Origin: Cervus elaphus
Lineage: Eukaryota; Chordata; Mammalia; Artiodactyla; Cervidae
Reading direction: 5' to 3'
Assembly: GCF_910594005.1 (NCBI RefSeq)
Contig: NC_057823.1
Location: 97,760,015 to 97,824,014, forward strand
Length of the DNA: 64,000 nt
The notes beneath the pieces are model-generated. The model was not told the DNA's origin. It saw only the letters and a program-made list of their open reading frames with translations, and did no database searches. The translations under genes and the position numbers were made by a program. Every line of letters starts with the position of its first letter. Within the stretch, counting starts at the first letter, position 1. This document shows, one piece after another, positions 23,218 through 33,209 of this stretch.

Positions 23218-23425
23218 TCTCTGTCCAGTGGAACTTTCTATGATGATGAGTGCTTTATCTTCACTGTCTGATATGGTACCAACTAGCCAAATACGGCTAC
23301 TGAGTACCTTAAATAAAGCAAGGGTGACTAAGGAACTGAAATTTTAATTTTATGCAATTTCAGTTAATTAAAACGAACATCTCAATAGCCATAGAGCTAC
23401 CATATTTAGATCACAGGTATAGATA
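23218..23425. mobile_element. Possible hAT-Charlie-type non-autonomous DNA transposon (MER class)
   Basis: Contains 'ctgtccagtggaactttct', 'ggtaccaactagccaaata', 'ctgaaattttaattttatg' and, inverted, 'aatagccatagagctacca'. It resembles a common mammalian palindromic MER element whose two arms both carry the 'tagccac.tgtggcta' block. The subfamily was not assigned. Confidence 0.55.
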
Positions 23426-23647
23426 ATTCAAGTATAAGGGTGTATGAACAAAGAAATAGAAGTAAGAATAAGCCAGGGAAATTTTGGGCTTAGTTGAGTA
23501 CTTGAACTCACTAACTAAAGTGCCTGAAGTAGGAGAACAGAGGTATAAAATTCAAAATAAGGCTGCAGAAAGGTACATGTCTTCAAGGCCCATCTGGAAA
23601 TTGCTAAGTTGGCATTAGATTTGCCGTAGTATAGTACTGATGTAGTT

Positions 23648-23667
23648 GTACACACACACACACACCT
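23648..23667. repeat. (CA)n microsatellite, short
   Basis: About nine ca units after 'gtagttgta'. Confidence 0.9.
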
Positions 23668-25312
23668 ATGACCTTGAAATGAGAGCTCCTGACGGTCAAA
23701 ATTTTAAAAACCTGAAATCTGATTTTCTCCTTTTTAAATCCAAGTAACTAGCTTTTAAAAAGTACTTTTAAAAGCTCTGGGATTGTATACATCAAGATAT
23801 CTAAATTCCAATTGCAGGAGTTTTCCTAAAATCACTTGTTTCATGGAAAGCCAAGACAGGCAAGCTTGCAGCATGCTTTCAAGGTAAATATTTTTCAGGA
23901 AATTATATGTGAGAAATAAAATCTAAAATGTTTTCCCTAAATCTAGTATAGTTCATTTGAAGGTTGTACATTGTTTGTGTCAGTTTGCCTGAAGAAATTT
24001 TTTTTTAATCCATAATATGTACTGATAATTAAAGTATAGGGGACACAATTCTGGAATGTATTACAGCATGTTCAATTTTGTGCATTTATGTGAGAAAAAG
24101 AGGACTGAATGAGAAGGGAAGATGGAGAAGGAGAAAGGAAAGATGAAAAGACAGGACAGAGGATGTCTTTACTGACCTCCTTGATGGAATATTTACTTAT
24201 ACTGAGCATTTGAGTCCACTTTCTCTGTTCTCTAGATGCATACAAATGAAACAGGACAGCAGCAAGACCTCTCTGAACTGAGGAGTACCAGAACATGATA
24301 AATCTCTCTCCCGGTTGTCGTGGTGTACCTGCATAGTATAAGCAATGTGTGGTCTCTGTGATATGAGAAAATAGAATTGGATGGGAAAATAGAGAGAATA
24401 TTTTCTTTCCCAGATATCGAGGTCATTTTATGAGATGTAAAGACAGAAATCTTTCTGGGAGGCATTCTGCTCATTCCCAGAGAGCTTTTATCGATCTACT
24501 ATAAAAAGCCAATTTCTGCTTTCATACGTGTAGGACTCCTATTGAGGTCAAAGGTAAAGGACACATCTGGATCCCAAAGGGATGTTTTGGCTTGAATTTT
24601 CTAAAGTAAATTTCAGCAGGAAAAAAAGTTAATATGAAATATTAAGCTCAGAAGATACATTTCACACACGGTGACATCTCGGTAATGTTTACTTCCTCCA
24701 CAGGAAACTTGGTTCTCTCTGGATTTGTTTTGAATTGCTCTGCCCATCTATCTCACTTCCAAAGATTACCTTTATTCCCTGATTCAGCCTTTTAAGGGGA
24801 AAGAGAAAAGAAAAGACCTAACACAAAGGCTGCTAGAAACTGGAGTTTTTAATTTGCAGCTATTAGTTTTACTATTAAGGAGTAACAGTTGAGTAGTTTG
24901 GAGCAAGCTATGTGAAACTTTTTGATATTCAGATTTAGCAGCTCTAGGTTGAGCACAGTGATCCCTGTCAGTTGGTGAAAGAGTTAAGTAGGGCTTTTTG
25001 TATTGCTGTTTTTTAATTAAACATAGACATGGTTTAAATGAAGTCTTCAGACGAGCTTCTATGCTTGTCTGTTTGCAATCTTCCTTTCATTCATAGTAGA
25101 GCGGTTGTTAGATGCTTACTGTGTTAAAGACATTCTGCAAGTCCCTTTGTGAAAAAAGAGTTTTGTGGCTGGAGTAAAGTCGGTTTCCTTAAGAAATTCT
25201 TTGGGAGATTTTTGATTTATTGAGTAATTTTATTTTCAATGAAGCATTTCTGAGTATTGATTTTCTGCACAGAAATGTATCTCTCATCATGCTGGCATGT
25301 TTATATTTCTTT
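23668..25312. other. No recognisable feature
   Basis: Unique-looking, AT-rich with a purine-rich patch (gaga/aaag) at 24095-24160. No gene or known repeat was seen. Confidence 0.45.
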
Positions 25313-25500
25313 AGACCCTGATATTGGGAAAGATTGAGGGCAGGAGGAGGGGGCAACAGAGGATGAGGTGGTTGGAAGGCATCAGTGACTCAGTGGACAT
25401 GAATTTCAGCAAACTCTGGAAGATAGTAAAGGACAGGAAGCCTGGCGTGCTATAGTCCATGGTGTCACAGAGAGTTGGACAAGACTTAGTGACTGAATAA
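25313..25500 (+). mobile_element. BovB LINE, short 3' end
   Basis: Starts at 'gaccctgatattgggaaag' and runs through 'gagggcaggaggagggggca' to 'gttggacaagacttagtgac'. It ends in gaataacaaaag instead of the usual gaactgaactg repeat. Confidence 0.9.
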
Positions 25501-25815
25501 CAAAAGAATTGGAAGAATTTAATACTGTAACTCCACAAGTCTTGATAACTGATTTCATAGCAGACGGTCCAGCCCTGACCCATGGGGCCATCTGTTCCAA
25601 AATTTGGATAGTTAGAAGGACATCCTCATGATAAGTTGACCTTGTGGGAATTGAATTACTCTCTCCTGGGGGGAGTGATGACTCCTTTAAGTCTTCTGAA
25701 AAGTAAGCTGGGGACTCTATATGAAGGCTGGAAGCCAGGGTTTATCTTCGTATTTTTGATGAAGTTGGGAATTGCAGCATTATGTGCAGAATCAAGAGTT
25801 CATTCTAAAGACAGA
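25501..25815. other. No recognisable feature
   Basis: Unique-looking sequence; nothing recognised. Confidence 0.4.
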
Positions 25816-25968
25816 CTAGGGGTGTGTGGGTGTGTGTGTGTGCACGCTAGTCACTCAGTCGTGTCTGACTCTTGGTCACACAATAGACTGTAGCCCAGCA
25901 GGCTCTTCTGTCCATGGAATTCTTCAGCCAACAATCGTGGAGTGGGTTGCCGCTTCCTTCCCCGCGCT
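25816..25968 (-). mobile_element. (TG)n tract joined to a truncated Bov-tA SINE
   Basis: A gtgtgtgggtgtgtgtgtgt run (25818-25841) abuts 'cactcagtcgtgtctgactc'. The SINE continues to 'gtgggttgccgcttccttcc' and then stops, so the head is lost. Confidence 0.88.
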
Positions 25969-26134
25969 AAGTGTGTGGCTTACTATGGTGATTCGCCTTG
26001 TTGTCTGCTAAGCACAGCCTGGATTTCACTGAGTTAAAGCCTGGCCTCGTCGTAACCTTGCTCTGTTAGTCACCCTCCACAGGCAAGGTGCTGCCGGCGT
26101 GGCTCTTCACAGTGTTAACTCGGGGTCTGTTTGT

Positions 26135-26138
<4 letters not shown>

Positions 26139-26206
<68 letters not shown>
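26139..26206. repeat. (GT)n microsatellite, about 34 units, uninterrupted
   Basis: A pure gt dinucleotide run of 68 bases. Long uninterrupted runs like this are usually length-polymorphic. Confidence 0.99.
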
Positions 26207-26207
<1 letters not shown>

Positions 26208-26302
26208 CACAACTTCCTTCTTAATTCTGAACCACTTGAAATAAGCCAAACCTTCCTTGTGTCCGTCCTTCTCCCCAAATTTCTTTGTTGACAGTTTATT
26301 TC

Positions 26303-26522
26303 CTTCCCAGGTGGCGCTAGTTGCAAAGAACCTGCCTCCCAATGCAGGAGACATGAGATGTGGGTTTGAGCCCTGGGTGGGGAAGATCCCCGGGAGGAGG
26401 GCATGCAAACCCACTCCCGTTTTCTTGCCTGGAGAATCCCGTGGGCAGAAACACCTGGCGGGCTACAGCACATAGAGTCACCACGGGTTGGACATGACTG
26501 AAGCGATTTAGCACACACACAT
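26303..26522 (+). mobile_element. Bov-tA SINE
   Basis: Head 'ttcccaggtggcgctagttg', an extra 'gacatgagatgtgggtttg' block, body 'gggcatgcaaacccactcc', and a gcacacacaca tail. Confidence 0.95.
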
Positions 26523-26659
26523 GTTTCGTTAAAGGGTAATAAAAATATTCAGTCTTTTAAAGAAATTGAACAAGCTAATTTTTTGCATATATATTTGATT
26601 TTTTCAAAATGGAAATTCTTAAATATACACAAAAGAAAAGAGAATAATATACTGAAGTT

Positions 26660-26828
26660 ATGTGTGTGTGTGTGTGTGTATGTATTGAGTTGTGTCTGAC
26701 TCTTTTGTAACTCTGTGGACTGTAGCCCACGAGGCTCCTCTGTCCATGGAATTTCCCAGGCAAGAATACTGGAGTGGGTTGCCACTTCCTTCTCCAGGGG
26801 CTCTTCCTGACCCAGGAATCGCCCCTAG
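26660..26828 (-). mobile_element. (TG)n tract joined to a truncated Bov-tA SINE
   Basis: (tg)9 at 26660-26679 abuts 'tgtgtctgactcttttgtaa'. The SINE runs through 'caagaatactggagtgggtt' to 'gacccaggaatcgccccta' and then gives way to an L1 3' end. Confidence 0.9.
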
Positions 26829-27020
26829 GGAAGACCATAATGAACTTTTACCTAAGACCCAGAGGGGTCGGGTGGAGAGGGAGGTGGGAGGGGGGATCGG
26901 GATGGGGAATACATGTAAATCCATGGCTGATTCATGTCAGTGTATGGCAAAAACCACTACAATATTGCAAAGTAATTAGCCTCCAACTAATAAAAATAAA
27001 TGAAAAAAAATAAAATAAAA
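26829..27020 (+). mobile_element. Artiodactyl L1 3' end, severely 5'-truncated
   Basis: G-rich tract 'gaggtgggaggggggatcgg', then 'atccatggctgattcatgtc', 'agcctccaactaataaaaat' and an A-rich tail. This is the same 3' terminus that occurs at 32774-32929. Confidence 0.88.
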
Positions 27021-27039
27021 AATTGTCAACATTTGCCAA

Positions 27040-29492
27040 ATGTTTTTTTTTCAATCACTTTTATCTTGCTTCTCTATTTTAAAGCAAATCTAAAATATCA
27101 TACCATCTAAATACACTGATACACATTTCTAATCTATAGAAATAATTAAAAATGTAACTATTATGCAGTAATTAATTCTAACAATTTTGCCAATTGCTTT
27201 TTCATATTATTTATGACTAGCCCTTATTTAAGTTTTTTTGATTATCTCAATGATGTTATTTTGCTACTGGTTTATTCAAATCAGGATCAAACAAGGTCCA
27301 TAGTTACATTTAGTTATTATGTCCCTAGTCTCTTATTCTACTTAAGTCCTCCCTTATATACCACTTTTTATTCCTCTTCATAACTGACTTGTTGGAGAGA
27401 CCAGCTCATTTGTCTAGTAGAATGTTCTGCACTGTAGATTTGGCTGATTGCATCCTTGTGGTGTTATTAAATGACTGGTATATTCCCTGTGTTTCCTGGT
27501 CACTCTTCATCAGAGCTAGAGGTGTTATGAGACTCACACTCATATTTTGAGGGAAAGATATTTCATAGTGGCTACCGTATCCTTCATATTATATTGCATC
27601 ATAATTTGTATTTTCCTTTGTTGACTAACATTTGATGACATTAAGATTGATCAGTTGGTTCAGGTGGGGCCAGCCTAAACCCTCCACTATAAAGAAGAGC
27701 CTATGGAAGCTTAATCTATAAGATATCATATTTATAAGATACTTTATAATTATAGCATCCATTGCTGATTGTTATCTAGGTAATCATTTAATTGTGATTA
27801 AAAAATGGTGATTTTTCTTTTTTTATTAAAAAATAAATCTTAAACCTATAGAACAGTTGCAAGTACAGTACAGAAAATTGTTTTTCCTATATATTTGACT
27901 TCCCTGGTTGCTCAGACGGTAACTCGTCTGCCTACAATTTGGGAGACCTGGGTTCAATCCCTGGGTCAAGAAGATCTCCTGGGGAAGGAAATGGCAACAC
28001 ACTCCCATATTCTTGCCTGGAAAATCCCAGGGATGGAGGAGCCTGGTAGGCTATAGTCCATGGGGTCGCAAAGAGTCAGACACTACTGAGCGACTTTACT
28101 TCTATATATTTGAAAGTTTGTTAATGATGTCATGCCCAGTGATCTCTTAATACTTTCATGTATTTCCTGCAACAAGGGCATTCTACATAACCACAGTTCA
28201 AACATCAAAATCAGTAAATTAATATTGACACATTGCTATCATCTAACCTTGGACCCCATTCAAGTTTTGCCAAATACCTCAGTAATATCCTTCATAGGAA
28301 AAAGATCCAGTTCAGAATCTTGCACTGTGTTTAGCTGTCATGCTTCTTTATTTTCTTTTGATCTGGAACAGTTTCTCAGTTCTTTCTTGACCTTTACAGC
28401 CTTGGCTTTCTTGAAGATTACAGAGCACTTATAGTATGTCCTTCAATTTGTGTTTGACTGGTATTTCCTGATGATTAGAGCCAAGTTATGCAACTTTAGC
28501 AGAAATGCCACAAAAGTGATACTGTGTTCTTGTTCCAAACTATCAAGTGGCTCATGATTTTGATTTGTTCCTTTGCTGATGACATTCACTTTCATTACTT
28601 GATTAAGGTGGCTTCTGCCAGGTTTCTCCACTGTGAGGTTATTCTTTATCCTCTTGTAATTACTTAATATTTTATGGAGAGGTACTCTGAAACTATTTAA
28701 ATGTCCTGCTCTTCATGAAATTTTCAACTTATTTATTGTTATAGCAGTGTTGTATGTTATATTCTCCTATTTTATTCAATAAGTTATAATCCATCAATAT
28801 CATTTAAAATTTTGATGCTCAAACTGATTTGGCCAGTCAGAGCCCCTTGAGAGCTGGCTTCTGTGTCCTGTTGACACGACTCCATTCTTCTTTGAGAAGG
28901 TACCTGCTTTCTGATACAAGATGATCCAGGTATTTCATGACTTTTCATTGCCCAGGGTTAGAGGATGAAGAGGTAAGAGGAAGAATCAAGAAGATGATTT
29001 TCTAATTTGATTCTTCCTTCTGTATATTTTGTCTGGGATTTGTCTTTAAAGTCATACCTTTGTTATCCAGAATATTGTGCTTAATTCTTCTATTTATTTG
29101 TCAGTTTTCAAAATAAGGAATTTTACCCTAGCAGTATTTGATGGTGATAATGAGTTTGTTTAAAAAATAAAATTATGAACTCATTAAATTTTGTTTTTAT
29201 ATTTGAATTTGACGTGTTTCAATTTATTGTTTGTGTTATTCCACTTTGTGTTCACATTGTCCCATTTTTTGGGTGTTGTGGGTCCCTTGAGGTTGACTTC
29301 TGTGTCCTTTTGATATGAACCCCATTCACCTTTCATAGCTTCTTGCTTTTTTGGTGCAGCAAGATGATCTAATCTGTGGTGTAAACTTCTGGTTCCAATT
29401 TGGAATAAACCAAGAAGTCTGGTCAGAGATGATATTTAGAATCATGATCGGGGTGCCAGAGGTATTTATTGCTGCTGGGTAGTCATTGCTTC
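27040..29492 (-). mobile_element. Old L1 (L1M-type) 3' UTR, at least two overlapping copies
   Basis: Antisense old-L1 3' UTR landmarks occur in order: 'aatcaggatcaaacaaggtc', 'tgattgcatccttgtggtgt', 'ttttgatctggaacagtttc', 'ggtggcttctgccaggtttc' and 'cagagccccttgagagctgg'. The last block recurs in diverged form near 29282 ('ggtcccttgaggttgacttc'), followed by 'attgctgctgggtagtcatt'. This implies a second copy or a duplication. A Bov-tA SINE interrupts it at 27899. BovB begins where it ends. Confidence 0.7.
27899..28101 (+). mobile_element. Bov-tA SINE with 12-bp target-site duplication, inside old L1
   Basis: ctatatatttga is repeated exactly at 27887-27898 and 28102-28113. The SINE has the head 'cttccctggttgctcagac', B box 'gggttcaatcc' and end 'gagtcagacactactgagcg'. 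Confidence 0.97.
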
Positions 29493-32423
29493 TCCCCTCC
29501 GTGGGTGATTGCCTTGTCATGGCAAATGTACTTGCATAACTCAGTGAAGCTAGAGCCGTGCTGTGTAGGGCCACCCAAGACAGATGGGTCCCAGTGAAGA
29601 CTTCTGACAAAACACGGCCCAGTGGAGGAGAAAATGGCAACCCACTCCAGTGTTCTTGCCTGGAGACCCCATGATCAGTATGAAAAAGGATAAGGGTATG
29701 CATCACTGGAAGATGAACCCCTCAGGTCAGAAGGTGTTGGATATGCTACTGGGGAAGAGCAGAGGGCCATTACTAACAGCTCCAGAAAGAATGAAGCGGC
29801 TGGGCCAAAGCAGAAACGACTTCCTGTTGTGGATGTGTCTTGTGGTGAAAGTAAAGTCTGATGCTATAAAGAGGATGGCAATATTGCATAGGACCCTGGA
29901 ATGCTAGGTAAATGAATGACGGTAAGTTGGGTGTGGTCAAGCAGGAGATGGTGAGAGTGAACGCAGACATCTTAGCAATCAGTGAACTAAAATGGACAGG
30001 AATGGGTGAATTTAACTCAGATGACCATTATATCTACTACTGTGGGTGAGAATCCCTTAGAAGAAATGGAGTAGCCATCATAGTCAACAAGAGTCTGAAA
30101 TGCAGTACTTGTGTGCAACCTCAAAAAGGATAGAATGATCTCAGTTTGTTTCCAAGGCAAACCATTCAGCATCACAGTAATCCAAGTCTGTGCTTCAATT
30201 ATTGATGCCACAGAAGCTGAAATTGAACGGTTCTATGAAGATGTACAATAATTTCTAGAACTAACACCCAAAAAGATATCCCTTTCATCATAGGGGACTG
30301 GAATACAAAAATAGGAAGGTAAGAGATACCTGGAGTAACAGGTGAGTTTGGCCTTGGAGTACAAAATGAATCAAGGCAAAGGCTGATGGAGTTTTGTCAA
30401 GAGAACAAGCTGGTCTTAGCAAACACTCTTTTCCAACGACCTAAGAGACAACTTTACACATGGATTTCACCAGAAGGTCAATACCAAAATCAGACTGATT
30501 ATGTTCTTTGTAGCCAAAGAAGGAGAAGCTTTATACAGTCGGTAAAAACAAGACCTGGAGCTGACTGTGGCTCAGATCATGAGCTCTTTATTGCAAAATT
30601 CAGGCTTAAATTGAAGAAAGTAGGGAAAATCACTAGGCCAGTCAGGTATGACCTAAATCAAATTCCTTATGATTATACAGTGGAGGTGGAGGTGATGAAT
30701 AGATTCAAAGGATTAGATCTGGTAGAGAGAGTGCCTGAAGAACTATGGGCAGAAGTTTGTAACATTGTACAGGAGTCAGTGACCAAAATCATCCCAAAGA
30801 AAAAGAAATGCAAGATGGCAAAGTGGTAGTCTGAGGAGGCCTTACATATAGCTGAGAAAGGAAGGGAAGCAAAAAGCAAGGCAGAAAGGGAAAGATACAC
30901 CCAACTGAATGTGGAGTTCCAGAGAGAGCAAGGAGAGATAAGACGGCCTTCTTAAATCAACAATGCAAAGAAATAGAGGAAAACAATAGAATGAGAAATA
31001 TTAGAGATCTCTTCAAGAAAATTGAAGATATCAAGGGAATTTCATGCAAGGATGGGCACGATCAAGAACAGAAATGTTAAGGACCTAACAGAAGAAAAAG
31101 AGATTAAGAAGAGTTGGCAAGAATACACAGAAGAACTATATAAAGAAGGTCTTAATGTCCTGAATAACCACGATGGTTTGGTCACTTACCTAGAGTCAGA
31201 CATCCTGGGATGTGAAGTCAAGTGGGCCTTAGAAAGCATCACTACAAACAAAACTAGTGGAGGTGATGCAATTCCAGCTGAGCTATTGCAAATCCTAAAA
31301 GACAATGCTGTTAAAGTGCTGCACTCAGTAAGTCAGCAAATTTGGAAAATTCGACAGTGGCTACAGGACTGGAAAAGGTTAGTTTTCATTCCAATCCCAA
31401 AGAAGGGCAATGCCAAACGATGTTCAGACTACCATACATTTGTGCTCTATTTCACATGCTAGCAAAGTTATGCTCCAAATCCTTCAAGCTAGGCTTTAGC
31501 AGTACATGAACTGAGAACTTCCAGATGCACAAGCTAGGTTTAGAAAAGGCAGAGGAGCCACAGATCAAATTGTCAACATCCATTGGATCATGGAGAAAGC
31601 AATGGAACTCCAGAAAGACATCTACTTCTGCTTCACTGACTGTGCTAATGCCTTTGACTGTGTGGATCACAACAAACTGTGGAAAATTCTTAATGAGGTG
31701 GGAGTGCAAGACCACCTTACCTGTTTCCTGAGAAATCTGTATGTGGGTCATGAAATGACAGAACTGAACATGGAACAAGTGTTTGGTTCAAAACTGGGAA
31801 AGGAGTATCAGGAGGCTGTATATTGTTACCGTACTTATTTAACTTATATGCAGAGTACATCATGAGAAATATTGGGCTGGATGAATCACAAACTGGAAGT
31901 TTGCTGGGAGAAAATATCAACAATCTCAGCTATGCAGGCGATACCACTCTAAAGGCAGAAAGCAAAGAGAAACCAAAGAACCTCTTGATGAGGGTGAAAG
32001 AGGAGAGTGAAAAAGCTGGCTTGAAACTCACCATTAAAAAAAACTAAGATCATGTCATCTGGTCACAGCACTTCACGGCAAATAGAGGGGGAAAATGTGG
32101 AAGCAGTGACAGCCTTTAATTTCATGGGCTCCAAAATCATTGCAGATGGTGACTGCAGCCATGAAATTAAGAAACACTTGCTCCTTGGAAGGAAAACTAT
32201 GACAGACCTAGAGAGCATATTAAAAAGCAGAGACATCACTTTGCTGACGAAGGTTGCTATAGTCACATACATGGTTTTTCTAGTAGTCATGTATGAATAT
32301 GAGAGTTAGATCATAAAGAAGGCTGAGAGCCAGAGAATTGATACCTTTGAATTGTGATGCTGGAGAAGACTCTTCTGAGTCCCTTGGACTGCAAGGAGAT
32401 TAAACCAAGCAATCCTAAAGGAA

Positions 32424-32632
32424 GTGAAAGTGAAATGAGTTGCTCAGTCATGTCTTTGTGACCCCATGGACTGTAGCCTGCTAGGCACCTCTGTCCGTGG
32501 AGTTCTCCAGGCAAGAATACTGAAGTGGGTTGCCATTTCCTTTTCCGGGGGATCTTCCTGATCCAGGGGTTGAACCCAGGTCTCCCACATTGCAGGCAGA
32601 TTTTTTACCATCTGAGCCACCAGGGAAACCCT
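32424..32632 (-). mobile_element. Bov-tA SINE nested in BovB, 12-bp target-site duplication
   Basis: atcctaaaggaa is repeated at 32412-32423 and 32633-32644, so removing the SINE restores the BovB reading 'aatcctaaaggaaatcaac'. The SINE begins gtgaaagtgaaatgagttgc and ends 'gagccaccagggaaaccct'. Confidence 0.97.
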
Positions 32633-32773
32633 ATCCTAAAGGAAATCAACCCTGAATATTCATTGGAAGTACTGATGCTGAAGTTCCAATATTTTGGCCA
32701 CCTGATCTGAAGAGCTGATTCATTTGAAAAGACCTTGGTACTAGGAAAGATTGGAGGTAAAAAGAGAAGGGGG

Positions 32774-32929
32774 GGGGGGGGGGGAGTCGGGTGAAGAGGG
32801 AGGTGGGAGGGGGGATCGGGATGGGGAATAAGTGTAAATCTATGGCTGATTCATATCAATGTATGACAAAACCCACTGAAATGTTGTGAAGTAATTAGCC
32901 TCCAACTAATAAAAAAATTAAAAAAAAAA
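32774..32929 (+). mobile_element. L1 3' end nested in BovB, with target-site duplication and a poly-G 5' edge
   Basis: aaaaagagaaggggg lies on both sides (32759-32773 and about 32930-32944). The insert is only the last 150 bp or so of an artiodactyl L1 ('gtgggaggggggatcgggat', 'ggctgattcatatcaatgta', 'cctccaactaataaaaaaat', A tail). A run of 16 G (32769-32784) marks the 5' junction and exceeds what target and element would supply. Confidence 0.92.
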
Positions 32930-32984
32930 AAAAAGAGAAGGGGGAAGCAGAGGATGAGATGATTAGATAGGATCACTGACTCGT

Positions 32985-33209
32985 TCAGTTGCTAAGTCAT
33001 GTCTGACTCTTTGCGACACCATGGACGGCAGCACAGCAGGCTCCTCTGACCTCCATTATCTCCCAGAGTTTATTCAAATTCACGGCCATTGAGCCGGTGA
33101 CTGGAAAAATCATAGCTTTGACCACATTGACTTTTGTTGGCAGTGTGATGTCTCTGCTTTTTAATACGCGGTCTATGTTTGTCATAGCTTTCCTTCCAAG
33201 GAGCAAGCC
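32985..33209 (-). mobile_element. BovB 3' fragment, inverted relative to the preceding copy, with internal deletion
   Basis: From 'ttgctaagtcatgtctgact' to 'agctttccttccaaggagca'. The middle of the 3' region is missing: 'ccattgagccggtga' joins directly to 'ctggaaaaatcatagc', losing roughly 300 bp. It abuts the 3' end of the plus-strand BovB, forming a tail-to-tail arrangement. Confidence 0.9.

Larger units (their letters stand above)
29500..32976 (+). mobile_element. BovB LINE, nearly full length, decayed and split by two insertions
   Basis: The longest BovB here, from 'gggtgattgccttgtcatgg' in the 5' region to 'gatcactgactcg' near the 3' UTR, about 3.1 kb without its two inserts. The N-terminal endonuclease is recognisable (ADILAISELKW, FIIGDWNTKIG, then GADCGSDHELF in 30386-30829). 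Reverse transcriptase follows: SGGDAIPAELLQILKDNAVKVLH, motif A FTDCANAFDCVDH and LFNLYAEYIMRN. The catalytic YADD is YAGD (codon ggc, 31937-31939), so the essential aspartate is lost, and at least ten stops or frameshifts occur. A SINE (32424-32632) and an L1 (32774-32929) sit inside the C-terminal coding and 3' region. BovB belongs to the RTE clade and is thought to have entered ruminants by horizontal transfer; that is background knowledge, not visible here. Confidence 0.95.

Noticed and set aside
26088..26414. Frames containing (CV)n or (HT)n
   Set aside because: Translation of the (GT)n microsatellite and flanking SINE.
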